Origin: Cercis canadensis
Taxonomy: Eukaryota; Streptophyta; Magnoliopsida; Fabales; Fabaceae
Length of the DNA stretch: 64,000 nt
Assembly: GCA_003255065.1 (NCBI GenBank)
Contig: QAOA01006911.1
Location: 181,295-245,294 of the forward strand
Direction of reading: 5' to 3'
Shown here: positions 12,201-26,600 of the stretch, one piece after another
Layout of the letters: each line of letters begins with the position of its first letter
Numbering within the stretch: position 1 is the stretch's first letter
The notes under the pieces: generated by a model
The model's input: the letters and a program-made list of their open reading frames with translations, nothing else
Database searches by the model: none
What the model was told of the DNA's origin: nothing
Program-made: the position numbers and the translations under genes

Positions 12201-14485
12201 TCATAATGTCATTAGTGATAATTTTTTTTTTGTGACAAAATTTATTCTCTTATATTAAAAAATAAATTATCGCACCGGCTATAATCACGTATTAAATAAA
12301 AAATAATCACATATAATTCACACATAACTTTAAGAGAAAGAGAAATTAAGAATAATCTCATAGATAAAAAGAATATTCACTTACAAATCCCAATTATCTA
12401 GGGACAAAACGATTCACATAACTAGTGCTGGAAAAATTAAACTATAATTAATGTATATAAGAAATTGATAAAAAAAAATTTATAAATTTTATGACCTAAA
12501 TAATAATTTTCTCATTGCTAAACAGTTTTATTTAGTTGGCAAGTAAAAATTAATTAGATAAAGATGAACAATATTAAAATCTTATGTTAGAATTTAGAAA
12601 AAAGGGGAGATAAATTTGAGACTTTCTTTTAAAATAGTGAAGGCACAAATAAACCAAAGAGGATTTTCTTGATATTATCAATTAATCACGATAATTACTC
12701 ATGAGAAACTATTGGGAAATATTCTCTTGTTCTCCATTCAACTTCTTAATTACATTAATCAAATATACCATAATGCAGTTAGTTCATCAGCCAAATTTGA
12801 TGATACACTCATGCTACCTCTTAATTGTTAATTATAATATATAGATAGATAAATCCTTTTAGAGGAAACAAAGTATTAATGGATCTGCCTCGGTTTAAGA
12901 AACACATAACAAATTAAAATTTGTTTTGTTTTTCATGTAAAAGAATTGTTTTATTTATTTATTTATTTTTATTTGTTCCCCCCTTGTGTAAGTAATGTGT
13001 TGCTTTCAAGCAACTGAGTTATCGCTAAAATAAAAGAAAAACGTATAGAAAGCGATCTGTTATCTGCTTGGCGTTGATTTTAGAACGATATCTTCTTACA
13101 ATATAGAGAAAAATAACATAAAATAGTTTTGTTTTGTTAAAACAACATAAAATAGTTTAGGAACACACGTTGTTACGTACTAATGGATGTAAAGAAGTTT
13201 ATATAAGAAAAAAAATCTGTTAATAATTACGTGTGTTCCACTAATTATTTAAAATTATTGCTATGCATTTATATTTTATTGGAAGATTCTTAAACTAGTG
13301 TTTGTGTTTATTGTCATGCATAGTTACGTACACACAGCAATTATAACAAGAAAAGGTAGTGGAGATAAAGTAAAGATGAAGATACTAAGACCATGAGAAA
13401 GAAGGGGGAATACTGGAATCTAATATTCAAATATATTATTGCGTTTTGCTTTATTTTATTTTTTTATTACTTTTATGACCTTAAAATTTTACTACATTTT
13501 TTTTCATTCCAATGTGTTTATATGTCAATTATGTTACAAAATATTTTTTGTTTTGTCATTAGATAAAAAGTTATTCACATATTTTCAATTAAAAATAAGT
13601 CAAATTTGGTGGTATATTGGAATAATCTAAAACAGATCCAACAAGACTTTTACATATATATAAAGCAGNTTACGTAAAATGAGAGTTTTTGTGTAAATTA
13701 TTTAACAATATAGAAGGGGGTGAATACGTTCCACATAAAAAGAAGAAACTAATATTGGTTCTAACCTAAACCTATGAGACGAAGGATTATAACAATTTAT
13801 TTAGCACAATTTTCTCTTATATTTTCTAGATTAAAAAATACCATTAGAAAGATGATTTATTGCGTATTAACTATTTATCCATTTCTATTTTATAAATTAA
13901 AAAAATTACTAATGACCTATAAATTTAATGATACCTCATTTAAAAAATTTAAAAAAACNACTTTAAATTTTCTAGTAAAAACTTCATATTCAATTAGTTT
14001 TCATTCATGATTTTGATTATATGATTATATCCACTAAGTAGAATCAAAGTTTTATATGCCATTATCATATCAAAATAAGTCATCATCTATTCTAGAAAGT
14101 AGAATGCTGTGGTGGATACAGGGAGCTATGGCTGCCTAAGCTCACTTTCAAAATAACCACACTGTAATTAGGGTAAGGGAATTTAACAGCCAAAGGAGGT
14201 TAATTTTCGAAGGGACACAGTGGGAACTATTGTAAAGGAATCTTGCAAGTGTAACCCATGTAAACTGGTAATAAAATAATGTTATAGGGCCTAATTGGAA
14301 ATCTGCTTCTCCATTATTATCTCCTAGTTTTGCAGATTGCTGTCTGAACCAATTTTGCTTCTCTCAGTTGCACAACAGCCCAAGGAACTCTCTCCCCACT
14401 CTCTTCCTCTCCCCGCCTCCCACTTTCTCTCTCAGAAGATTTCTAAACAAGAAAAAAAATAAAAAAAATTCCATAGACAGAAAAG
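9258..14485. other. AT-rich intergenic region, ARID to UBC
   Basis: Just over 5 kb of very AT-rich DNA with many short homopolymers and no supported gene. The n at 9978 lies between two copies of the same sequence (A-run followed by GTAATTATCTATAAT). Further n bases are at 13669 and 13959. The last 150 bases (CTCTCTCCCCACTC-type pyrimidine-rich sequence around 14385-14440) look like the leader of the UBC gene. Confidence 0.6.
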
Positions 14486-17400
14486 ATGTCTTCCCCAAGC
14501 AAGCGGCGAGAGATGGACTTGATGAAACTGTTAATCCTCAATTTTTTTCTCTTAATTTTCATTAAATTTTTTCTCTTTTTCCAATTGGGTCTGCTATTCT
14601 GACTTTAGTTTCTTTTCTTCTGTTTTTGATTTGGGTTTCTTCTAGGATGATGAGTGACTACAAGGTAGAGATGATTAATGATGGAATGCAAGAGTTCTAT
14701 GTGCATTTCCATGGACCCGATGACAGTAAATTTCCATTTTTGTACCCTTTATTTTTTTCCTTAGTTGTGGTGCATCGTATGAAATATTCAGCTAATAAAG
14801 ATTGTTGCTTTAATGGGTCTTTGCTTTTTTTTTTTTTTTGTTTTTTTTTTTTTTTTTTGTTATTTTAGTTTGTTGCTTTAATGGGTCTTTGCTTTTTTTT
14901 TTTTTTTGGTTTTTCTTCCTTGCTATATAGCTATTTGACCACATATAGATATAGGCAGTTCCCGATTAGATTTGGGTAGCAGGAGGATGATACTCATAAT
15001 CTGTTGTCCCCCTTTGATTCTTTCTCGTCTTGTATTGACTACACTGCATTTCTGCATACTTCAAATTGTTTCTTATTGATTTTTTATTTTTTAGAGAAAT
15101 TTATTTTTGTTTGATTTTGATTTCCTCTTATTCTGAATATGGCACTAATTTTTAGCCTGGAAATATTGGTATGGGCTAGATTTTTATTGGTTTCTATTAG
15201 TCCGGATTACCATGACAGCTGCTGATTTGCCCTTTCCTTATTGTGTCCTGGTTCTATATATGAGACTGAAATTTGATATTTAGATTTGAGTAAAGGTTTT
15301 GTTCTTGTCTCTCACTGTGCTTTTTCAATCTTCATCTCATCAATGTGATGGGTTCTGGCAGGTCCTTATCATGGAGGTGTGTGGAAAGTAAGAGTTGAGC
15401 TACCAGATGCTTATCCTTATAAGTCACCTTCCATAGGCTTTGTCAATAAGATCTATCACCCAAATGTTGATGAGATGTAAGCATTTATTGAGTAGTTTAC
15501 ATCAGTCATTAATTTTAAGAGTTAACAAGTGCATGCCTGACCGTCTTGGATAACAAACATTTCAGGTCAGGTTCGGTTTGTCTAGATGTTATCAATCAGA
15601 CCTGGAGCCCCATGTTTGGTAATGATCTTCATGAGGCTTTCTAAGCAAATCCATGGTTTCATTCCAGTTTTACATTTTGAAACTTTTGGTTCACTTTCAT
15701 ATGTCAAATTCTGCTTCGTTCCAGATCTTGTTAATGTATTTGAGGTGTTTCTACCACAACTTCTTCTGTATCCCAATCCATCGGACCCTTTGAATGGAGA
15801 AGCCGCAGCTCTAATGATGCGTGACCGAACTTCTTATGAACATAGGGTTAAAGGTTTGATCCTTCCTGATATTTCATTTTCTGAATATGCACCTCTTGTA
15901 TTAGTTAATGTGCACTTTTCCATTGCCAGTATTACAAACTTGCTATTTTTCTTTCATTTCACTAATACTGTTATTTTCTGTGCAGTTTTTTTTTCCTTTC
16001 TTCCTAATCTTAGCTTCAATTGAACTCTAGAACCAATAGGCACGTGTGAACTAACTCTTTAGACCTCAGGGTTGCAGACATGGACTGCTATGATCATTTT
16101 GAAAAATCTGATACCCGCTACTGCTTGGGAGTGTGCATGAGTGCATGTGCACACACTTTCACACCCACAAACACAAAGAGATATAAAAACTTAATCTGTG
16201 TGGGCCACATTGCTGTGCATCCTCAGGTTCCTCATTAACATCCTTGGTGCCGTCAGGTAGAGGCAGGAAGCCTGAAAAGGGAATTGGCAGTAGCATCAGT
16301 GACTGCGTCAGCAGCATGGTGGGCTATGCCTATGATGGGCTAGCCCAGAAACCCACATCACCTGGGAGGCAATCCTGGTGATTAGATTGTGCTTGGTGGA
16401 GATTGATTCGGGCCTTGACGAGGATGTTGAACCTTTGATGATTTTGACACTGCAAAGTCTACATTGATAAAATAAGATTTGATTGTGATTTATATAAGCA
16501 CCAAATAGCCAACTAGAGGACAACTTGGGGCTACCATTATAGGCCATGTGGTTCGGCCTATCTCCCAAGTTGTCTCTGGCCTGTTAGGCTACTGGGGATC
16601 TTACATAACCACCTTCTGACCTTCCATTATCCTTATATTTACAGGAAATGTTGAGTCTCCTCTTCTATTGCCTGCATTACAGACCTCACCTTCTTAGGTT
16701 CTCATCTGCCAATAGAATTAACTAAACCACTATTTCTACACAATCTTTCAAGTGCCTTCTTTGATGCCATCACATTATAAAAAGAAAATGAGACACATGA
16801 ATGGAAGGAGTATGACATTTCTGTTGAATGAAACTGTTTATGCTAAGAATAAGAACATGGGGAATCTTGTTTTGGTAACTATTGTGGTGACAATCAAACA
16901 ACAGATGTTAATGGCATGAAATTTTTTTTGGCATCAGTAAATAAGCTGACTTTTATGGCAAAGTATTAGTGGAAGGATGTTCATGGTATATGTTCCGATG
17001 ATGGTTTTTAATTTTGAAAGTTGTAAAACCAAGTCTGATGGAGTTCCTTTCTTTAGTCTTATATGCTTTGGCATAGTTGCTATCTTCTCTCAGTTGATGT
17101 TTAGAAAGTAACCTTTTGTTAAATAAGATCATCCTTGGACTTGGTTATTCACAATATTATACGGCAACTTTTTGTGGTACAATCCTTTTTCAAAGATTTG
17201 AAACCTCAAGGTGGATTACACTTTTGGTATTAAAGTTCATCAAATTTACAATATACTAAGTGCTTTGTTAATTTAAATACTCAAGTTCTCTGCCTCTTCC
17301 TGTTTTTATTCTATTTTCTTTGATGCCATATATGAATCCATCTTCCAATACTAGTATGCCATGCAAATTACCGCTGTCTTATTTTTGCTGCATTGGCTTG

Positions 17401-18729
17401 GATTACTTTGAAATAGTTAGTCTAGATATGAGGACATTACCTTCATTAATCATTACACCTTGCATCCGATATGTTGCATTTCAAAATCTGTATCTGCGGT
17501 TCTGGTAATAAAATGGGGAACATAAATCAGTTAAATGTTGGGACTTAATTGTTTCAATCAGACCAGGGAGACTATAATGAACACGAGAATAAACTGCAGG
17601 AATCAATCATGTAACTTAACCCTTTAAAAGGAAGAAGGAAAAGAGGAGAAGAAAACTAAGATTCAGCTAACAGGTTCAGGGGGAGACAAAATTGTCCTAC
17701 CCCACTCATGGGAAAAACCAAAGCCTGTCACTACAATCTATTCTATTGTGGAGGCAAGACCTTGATCTTCACATCTATAAACTTTCCATTATATCTATTT
17801 TAGCAGAGACACAGACAGATAGAGTACTGGATTTGTCATTCATTCTATTAATATGGTTGGATCTAGGGGGTGTATGGATATACACTGATAGAGTACTGGA
17901 TTATGTGCTAAATTTATCTGTGAAAGAGAGGAGGCTATCTCCCCTTTCACTATATGCCTAGGAATAGTCACTTGTGCATATGAATATAAATGATGATATC
18001 TGTTTCCTGACTTGGTTAAGAGGCTACCTTGCTGTTGTATTATCTTTATATCATGAATGAAACAAGTCAGCAATTGAGTTTGTTGATGGGGATCACAAAT
18101 CTCTAATTTCAAGATTTAAGCATGCGGTACAAGATGTTATCTATCTGCTGCTCTCTTACTATCTGCACATCTGACCTACATTGATCTTCTGGGGTTAACT
18201 GAATTTTAGAAATTGCTAATAATGCCAAACTCTAATGTTCAATATCTGATCTACCCATCATCCACTTGAGTTGATCTGTTACATATAGATAAGCATATTG
18301 ATTCCTCCATCTGGCGTCAGGAGAGGCTGTTGGATGCGTCATGTTACATGACCATCATTCAGATATAACATGTAATCCATTGTCTGCTTTCTCGCGTTCT
18401 GGAGACTTCTTCTGACATTACTGCTTTCTGATGTTGACTTTTGTGGACACTACATTTCACACAATATCTTGTTGATTTGTTCATCTAGGCTTTACATCTA
18501 CTCAGTCTCAAAATCTATATAGTGTCTGGTTCGAATTTCAGACACCCGACGTTCTTAATCTAACACTCAATTGACGTATGTACTGGTCCATTGTTCAGAG
18601 TACTGTGAGAAGTATGCCAAGGCAGAAGACATAGGAGCTGCAACAGAAGAGAAATCAAGTGATGAGGAGCTGAGCGAAGATGAATATGATTCTAGTGATG
18701 AACAGGTGGCTGGAAAAGCAGACCCCTAG
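14486..18729 (+). CDS. UBC: Ubiquitin-conjugating enzyme E2 (UBC4/5/6 type)
   Basis: Carries activated ubiquitin on a cysteine and passes it to substrates with an E3 ligase. Six exons: 14486-14529, 14646-14725, 15362-15476, 15566-15618, 15725-15853 and 18599-18729. All introns are GT-AG, giving 183 residues. The N-terminus [20 protein letters not shown] is characteristic of plant UBC4/5/6. The HPN motif is at 74-76 and the catalytic Cys85 sits in GSVCLDV (codon 15579-15581). The core continues through [15 protein letters not shown] to an acidic tail rich in S, D and E, as in class III/UBE2H-like E2s. The intact active site and the usual length argue for a functional gene. Intron 5 is unusually long (2745 bp). 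It is transcribed towards BRM, so the two genes are tail to tail. Confidence 0.96.
15854..18598 (+). other. Long last intron of the UBC gene
   Basis: 2745 bases between exons 5 and 6. No nested gene, tRNA or complete mobile element was recognised. A short local repeat (GATAGAGTACTGGATT-like) occurs at about 17819 and 17888. Confidence 0.7.
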
Positions 18730-20611
18730 CCGAATATGCCTGCCCTGCCCTTCACTCTCTATTTTATCTGTACATTATGTTCTAGTTCTGTTAATTCACC
18801 TCATTACATGTAATGAACTTGATTGTTGGTGGGGGGAAAATTCCCCTTCCTGTTTCCTATCACTGTAAATAATGTACCATTGATTTCCTTATGCAATCTT
18901 ACTTCTGCTTTTAGCTCTTTCAAATGCATGACTTATGATATTTAGTCTTAGTTGTATGCTAATATATTCGGATTCTAATATGGATGCACGTAGTTTGCAC
19001 TTTTTAAGTTTGCAAACACCTTCCCTTCTTGTTATTCATTAATTAACCATGTTCTTTGATTCTCTATTAGATCAACTTCTGAACAAGTATGTTAGGTGAA
19101 TTTGGCATTCTTTGGCTAGAAAATTTTCAACTTACATTTTGAAAGCTGATTTTGTCTTCTTCCATTTTCACCTTTCCATCAAATCTTAAGGACATACACT
19201 CATACTTCACTTTTGTCTGTTGACTTTCTAATGTTCATCAATCTATCATGCACCGCTTTCAGAGTTTCAAAATTTAGAAGAACTATATTTTGATCAATGT
19301 CCTCAGATATATGAAGATCAGAAGCGTATATTTTCTTCTTTGTGAATTTGACTTGACCTTTATTAGTTTTCTCCTCTACCATGAGTCTTGAAGAAATTTC
19401 ACTTATCACGTTCACATTCATAAAATGTTTAATCTAATGTTAAAACGTTATAATTTGTAATTTTCATAAAAGTTTTACACGTAGCCCTCGGTTCTTGTTT
19501 AGATGTCAAAATTATTCCCCTTCCTAATAAGATATCTTATTCCCATTCCTCTCCAAATACTAACCATAATGTCATGTTTCCAAGAGTAAACTATTAATTT
19601 ATTCAATTTTATCTCACCTATTATTTAGCCTCTTTTTTTTTCACTCTCTTTATCGATTCCGTTGTTCTTTATTTTTGAGTAATTCATTCCAATTTATTTA
19701 ATATTTAGTTAAAATTTCACAAACTGTTAGTTTATTTTCAAAATCCATATAAACCTTCGTTAACAACTTAAAAACCCTGCCCTAATATTTTAAAAAAATA
19801 CTAACGAATAACCCAATGTGTACTTTCTTTAAGCAAAATTAGTAAGACATCCATCAACTTAGTGAAATGTCATAATTACTCATATTTAGTGGATATTAGA
19901 TATTCAAGTGGGTCAATGGGTTGATTATATTATTCAGTACCATGATAAGAAACTCCATCAATGTATTTTCACCCACTTGGATGAGGATGAGATGAGCCAA
20001 TTTGACCAATAAGTCCATACAGTCATACATATTATATGGTTGTTAGAGTAAATTATTAAATTGGATTGTTTTTCGTATTTTTTAAATATTGAAATAAGTT
20101 TTTGTAAGTTGTTAAAGGAGATTTTTGTAAATTTCAAACAACGGGTATATTACGAAATTTCAGCTAAATGCAGAAAGAGTTTGAATAATTTGCTCACTCA
20201 CGTTTGCATGTTATTGTTTTGATTAGTCAAGAATCAAAGGTTCATACGGTTATGCACATGCAAAGGAAAGGAGAACAAGCATCACACAAAGGGAACCAGG
20301 TCACTGTAGAGATGAACCCTTGATTCCTTGTTTGGCTGAGATGAAGTAACTAGTTACTATACAAGAGTTTCAGCTATCTAAAGAAATGCAATACCTGCAA
20401 GATGCAGATACCCCAAACAAAAAAATTTTGAACCATTGGCATTTAACCCATTGACGGAACTGTAAAATACAATGGAGAGCCTAATTCTTCTATATTATTA
20501 ACAGTATGGGCTAACTCTATTGATGGTAACTTGAAAGGCCACCAATGAACTTGAACTCTTCCTGCAACTAGGAGCAATATTTTCATTATATACTGTCTGT
20601 CCTAGAGAAAT
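18730..20611. other. Convergent intergenic region, UBC to BRM
   Basis: Holds the 3' UTRs of two convergent genes (UBC on plus, BRM on minus) and AT-rich sequence. No ORF with recognisable product, RNA gene or complete mobile element was seen. Confidence 0.6.
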
Positions 20612-23600
20612 TTATAGATGGCTTGGTCTTCTCTTGCCGGAATCCGTTCTCAATCGCTTTACAGGGTTTGCCCAGCCAACTGACCCACCGGACCCATTCG
20701 GTTGTTGACCCGGCTGTCCAGACCACCCTTGCGTATGGGCGGCTTGTTGAGCAAGTCTAGCATCCTTGGAGACTGAACCCGGCCCCGGACTTCTTATAGC
20801 AGGACCCATGCTCGGTGGTGAAACAGGACCAGCTGAGCCAGTCCTAGTCTTCACCAATGATTTCTCCCTCTCATTTCTTCTCTTCTTGCACACCACCAGT
20901 TCACCTGGATGAGTAAGCACTGGAGAATCATCCTGCTGAAGTTGCTCTCTGCTGCTCCCACTGCCACTTGCTATTCTTGATTCCTTCTGAGACACATGGC
21001 CTTTGGTCCTTGTGTTTTCACCCCCAGAAGGGAATCCACGTTGCAGTGGCTTCTGCGAAGGGCATGGATCAGTTTCCACCTCATTTATATGCTTGTGCCT
21101 CTTGCTCTGGCTAACTGCTCCTTGCTTTGGGGATGTTACAGTATTGGCAGAAACTTGACCAGAGAAAGAAAGTGCATTTCTTGCCTCCCGGAAGTCCGTA
21201 TCAGGAAATGCAATTTTCAAGAGGTCAAAAAAGAGATCATGAACCTTCCTTGCTTCAATTCTTACCTGTGAATAATGATCACTCTGTTACAACTTAATAT
21301 ATATTCACAAGATGGTAGAGAAAATAAAACACCCTACTCTCATGATCAACATTCAACAGGAATATTGAAATACAAGGGCCATCTTTGGCAACAAATTTGA
21401 GGAAGAATCATTTTGATTTATTGGTTATGTACAAAGAGCAAGGCAAATCTTGCTACATTTTTTAATGTCCAGGTTGGATATATAGATGAAGACATATTTA
21501 TAATGAAATTAAAACCGGGAATTACATTTCAACAGATTTTTTCCTTTCTAAAAATAATATGGCACATCAGAAAATCCCAAGTGGAAATCATCAATCATAG
21601 AATTACTGTTTGGTTGAATTATGACAACAAATGCTGTACTTGATTGAATTATGACAACAATACTTATGCTCCTGTTTCTCAATATTTAACAAGTGTAGCT
21701 TAGCACATACATATACATGCATTTTTGAATGTGTTGATAGAAAAATAATGAAGAATATAATACTAGTACTTTGCACTTTAGCTTAAATGAGGACAGGATG
21801 CATCAACTAGTTTCTGTCTATCATGCCATCTCAGACAAATTAAAAAGAGAAAATGATACCTGCCAGAGAAATTGTAGATACCAATACGAGCAAGATAAAA
21901 TACAAAGGATAGGAATGATGAATACATCTTTACACTCCATCTAAAATGCTATCCTAACTTTATTTTGACAATTTGGCTGAAACAACCATATATGGTAGTC
22001 ACTACCACAGGAGAATAATTTTCCCACCACTATTTGAATAGTCAGCAATGAAGAGCACGTTTGGGTTTTTTTTTTTTTTTTTTGGTGGGGCTAAAGAGCA
22101 TGTTTGGCTGATTCTGGGCCTTCGGCTTCCAGAGGCACCAAACATGCCCTAAATGCTTCGCTGTTCCATTGAAAAAGCACTTTTATATGTACACTTATGG
22201 TCCAATATATAATTAAAAGTAAGGCTACAAAAGAGTTGCATTCTTTTTAACATTCAGAAAGTGCATCAGTTTCCACCAAAAGCCAAAAAGCTATTGAACC
22301 ATTTTTAGAATGATGCAGATAAGAAATCTCACCTCATATGAGAACCCATAAAAATGCATTGCACCCTTCAACATGAACTGCACATCAAACACAAGCTCCA
22401 TTACTCCATTATACTCCAATCTATCAATTCGCTGGTCAATCTTTCGTAAATCCAACAGGCTATTCCCAGATCCACCGGTGTATCCAGAATTTTCAATCCT
22501 CTTCCACAAATCTGTTACCAGAGGTACAATTTGATGACCTTCCTTGTCTATTCTCCTTTGAAGCTTGTTAATTACATTCTTGCACTGCAGGTGCAAAATT
22601 TGTATGAGTTCAATTAGTTACAGTACACAAGCAGGCAAACAATAAAACTAAAGGGAACATCTTCAACACAGATAATTGAAGTTAGATTTTTAATTATATA
22701 ACAAATAATGATAAAAAAAAAAATTGGAAGACCAACTTATTGACACTGCAGAGTAGGCATGCTCACTCTGAAGGACTTGTGATTTCCATGGTCATAAACC
22801 ATGGAAGAAACTTCTCAGAATTTGTAAATAATTTGAAGGTAGAAAAGCTAGGGTTTGAAGATAAAAGAGAGTCGACAGAGAAATCAGAGGTGATTGGGGA
22901 CTTCTGGATGACAAGGGATTGAAGGTAAGCTGCAATAGGATCAGTGAATGTGGAAATAACATTACAAGATCAGGTCTTTAGATTTCAAATGGGAGAAGTT
23001 TGAAGTTGGTTTATTATTTTCCAGTCACAGAAAGTTTATTTTTTAAAAATGGAATGGAAGTGAGACGGAATTCAGAGGCAACAGAGTTTTAGTGAAAGTT
23101 GCAAAGGAACAATGTTAAAAATATTTCTTTCAGGATCTGGTAAGAACGAAATGTCATGGAGACCAGACACCTAAGTTATGAATGAAGTTCAGAGAAATCA
23201 ATAAGGGTTATGTTAACAATATTTCTTTCAGGATAACATCTGGTAAGAATAAAATGTCCTGGAGACCAGACACTTAAGTCATGAATGAAGTTCAGAGAAA
23301 TCATTAAGGGTTAGTGATTGATCACCCTTGTGATCTGCACTAATACTAGCAAAAGTAGAAAAGAAAATACACAACATAGATCTCAATAATAATACATACC
23401 CTTCTCTGGATGATTTCAGGCATTTTAGTGCCAAAAGCTGAAGACCCACTTGAAATTATAGGCTTCTGCTCCCAACTTTCTCTGGAGTGTTCACCATCAT
23501 CTGAAGGAGTAGAAATGCAATTCAATCGACTAGGCTTAGGTGAGCCATGTAATTTGGATGTATTAGCTACCCTCCTTGAAGGTAAAGTTCGCTTATTTTT

Positions 23601-26600
23601 TAACGTTGACTCAATCTGCTCATGCCTGCTAGAATTAGAGTCACCAAATGATTTTGGTTCTGGATCAGTCCTTGATTGCCCTTGATACCTATTGTCTGCT
23701 TGGACAGTCAAAGGAGATGATTCTCCGCGTTGAAGAGATGCCATCTCACTGCCTGACTTTTCCTCAGGTCTTTCCATGGCATTACGGGGTCGAACACGGA
23801 GACTACGTTTACGCTTAATCTTCGGTTGCAAAACCTGTTCATCTTCACCTTCATCACGATCATGAATCCAACTTCCAGATTGTTGGTGTTCCATGTGAGA
23901 ATCACCAGATACAGCAATTTCCCCTTCCTCTAGCTCATCTGTCTGGCAAAAATTACCAGAACAAATATAAATATCAAGATAGAACAAATCAACCACTCAA
24001 AACACCACAATCAATATACAAAGTAAAGACACATACCATCCTTTTTGATACTGAACTTGGCCTCGCATCCAATGCAGAAAGGGAACCAAATTTCTGAGAG
24101 GAAACTGAAGGAGATACAGGCTGTGTCAATCTTTGACTGTCTGAGGATGATCCTGAAGTACCAGCTTCTTCAACCATATGATTATTTCTAGCACTTTCAG
24201 AAGACCGAGGAAATTCATATCCACCATCACAAAGTGGCCCATCTTCATTCAATTGATCTTTGTCAATGGGTTGAGCGCCGTCAGCCCCACTATACCCGTC
24301 ATCTTCAAATTCTCCTATTTCCCCTTCTTCTTCATGTGCAGAATATCCATTTCTCTCTTCAGAACTTGCTTCAGAGTATTCTCCATTTTCATCTTCTAAC
24401 TCTCTATAACTAGGAGGCTTTTTTCCCTTAGGCCTTCCCCTTCTCCTTTCAGCTGAACCAATTTCACTGGATTCCACCCCAATATTACTGCCCAAGAGCG
24501 TGTTCTTTGATGGTCTTTTTGATAAAGCAGCAATCGTGGCATTCACCTCTCTTGTGCTGGCTCGAAGCCATTTAGGCACCTGATCATGCTGTGTCATCTC
24601 CTCAGTCCAATCCAATTCTTCGTCCATTTGATCAAATAGTTCAACCTCCTCTTTACTCCTAGCAATCATGCGATTTACCTGCTGTAGTGATGGAACATCA
24701 TGGACAGTTTCTTGATACCTTTCCTCATCATGCAATAATGTCTCCAGAGTCATGCGCCTCTCTTCATGTGTTGTTCTTTGGTCAAAACGTCCAGCATTGA
24801 TTACCTCATCAGCCATGTCTATCTTATATTGTTGAATATTGTTCCTTATGAGGCTCTCAATGGATCCCATATAGCGATCCTTACCAGCAAGTTCATCCTC
24901 CAAATCAACAATGCCCCCACTTCTCAGTTCATCCTCTTTCTGATGACTAGGGATTTTGTCAACAACTGCTTCCATGTAGATAACTTTGACTTCTCTTGTT
25001 TGTCCAATGCGATGAGCTCTGGCAACTGCCTGTTCCTCATTTTTAGGGTTTGGATCAGGATCATATATGATAACTGTGTCAGCAGACTGCAGGTTAAGGC
25101 CTCGTCCAGCAGCTCGAATACTAAGCAAGAAGATGAAACAGTCTGAATCATGGCCATTGAAGTCCACTATAGCTGATTCACGGTCTTCCAAACTAGTTGT
25201 CCCATCAATTCTTCTGTACAAAAGTCGTCTCCATTGCAGGTATTCTTCCAATATGTCTAGGAGTTTAGTCATGGTACTGAAGAGCAGAACCCGATGTCCA
25301 GTTCTCTGAAGTTTTATAAGGACCCTATCCAGGATCCACAATTTCCCACAGGATCTGATAAGGAAATCCTTGGACAAATCAGTGAAGTATGGGTAATTAA
25401 GCAATGGATGATTGCAAGTTTTACGCAGCTCCATACATCTGTTATTTAAAGTTTTATACAGCTTGGCCTGGTAGACTGGATTCTTTTCAACCCTACGATT
25501 CTCATCCTCAGGATCAAGACGAAGTGTACCAGTAGATTTGACCCAATCATATATGGAGCTCTGGAAAGCTGACATTCTACATTTCAAAACTATGGAGACC
25601 TGTATGTGTTACAGATATTTGGAGTGAGCTACTAGATAAAAAGCATATGGTCAAATAAGAGAGCTACAATCATACCTTTGGTGGTAGTGAGCCTTCAACA
25701 TCTTCAACACGACGCCTGAGCATGAAAGGCTCAAGAATTTGATGAAGTCGATGGATAATGATAACTTTTTTCTCTGTCTCAAGCCAATCGTCCTCTGCAT
25801 TTTGAGTAGGACCTTCCCTTTGAAAAGGTTTTGAAAACCAATCATGAAATGCTTTTCGATTGTCAAAAACCTCTGGAAGAAGTAAGTTTAAAAGGGACCA
25901 GAGTTCCTTCAAATCATTCTGCACGGAAAATCACATCATCTATAAATTCATAACAAAATTAGCACTGGACCAGGTACATGATTAACATTCTAAAGATATA
26001 CCTTGATATTCTAGATATAAACTTATTTCCTTTTTCTTAGGTTTTAAAGAAAATCGTATCCTTTTTTTTTAAATAAAATAAGTCATAACAAAATTATGAA
26101 TTACTTGTCAGAAAATCTTGACCTCATTATATTGCTTCTACCCAAATTAGCATAATTAACATAATCCTATTAGACCAAGGCTATAATTACAAGAGAGTCA
26201 ATAGACCTCATTCAAGATTTTGGCAATGTAATTAAAATCAAGGCCTGGATTCAGATTTTTCAGGAGGAGGAGGGGAAACAAGAGTTCCAATATTTGTGGG
26301 CTTAGATGCAAGTAAATTAGTTCTGAGCTTATTTGGTAGCCTAGCAGTATTCAATTGCAACCCCTTTGTAGAAGTTCTACCCAAATCTCTATCAAGTCAA
26401 AGAAAGAAGAAAAATTTGTTAAGAAGGAAGCACAAGCAGCACAGCAAAATATAGTAATATTTTGTCAGAGTGTTGCACGACAGTCATTAATGGCAACATA
26501 CAGTTAATATTATTTAAAACAATGCAAAGCATCTCAAAGCAAAACACACCTGTAATGGTGTTCCTGTCAAAAGTAGGCGTCTCTGACAACGATATCTATC

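Noticed and set aside
22740..22922. 60-codon plus-strand frame in BRM intron 12
   Set aside because: It is intronic and antisense to BRM, with no homology recognised.
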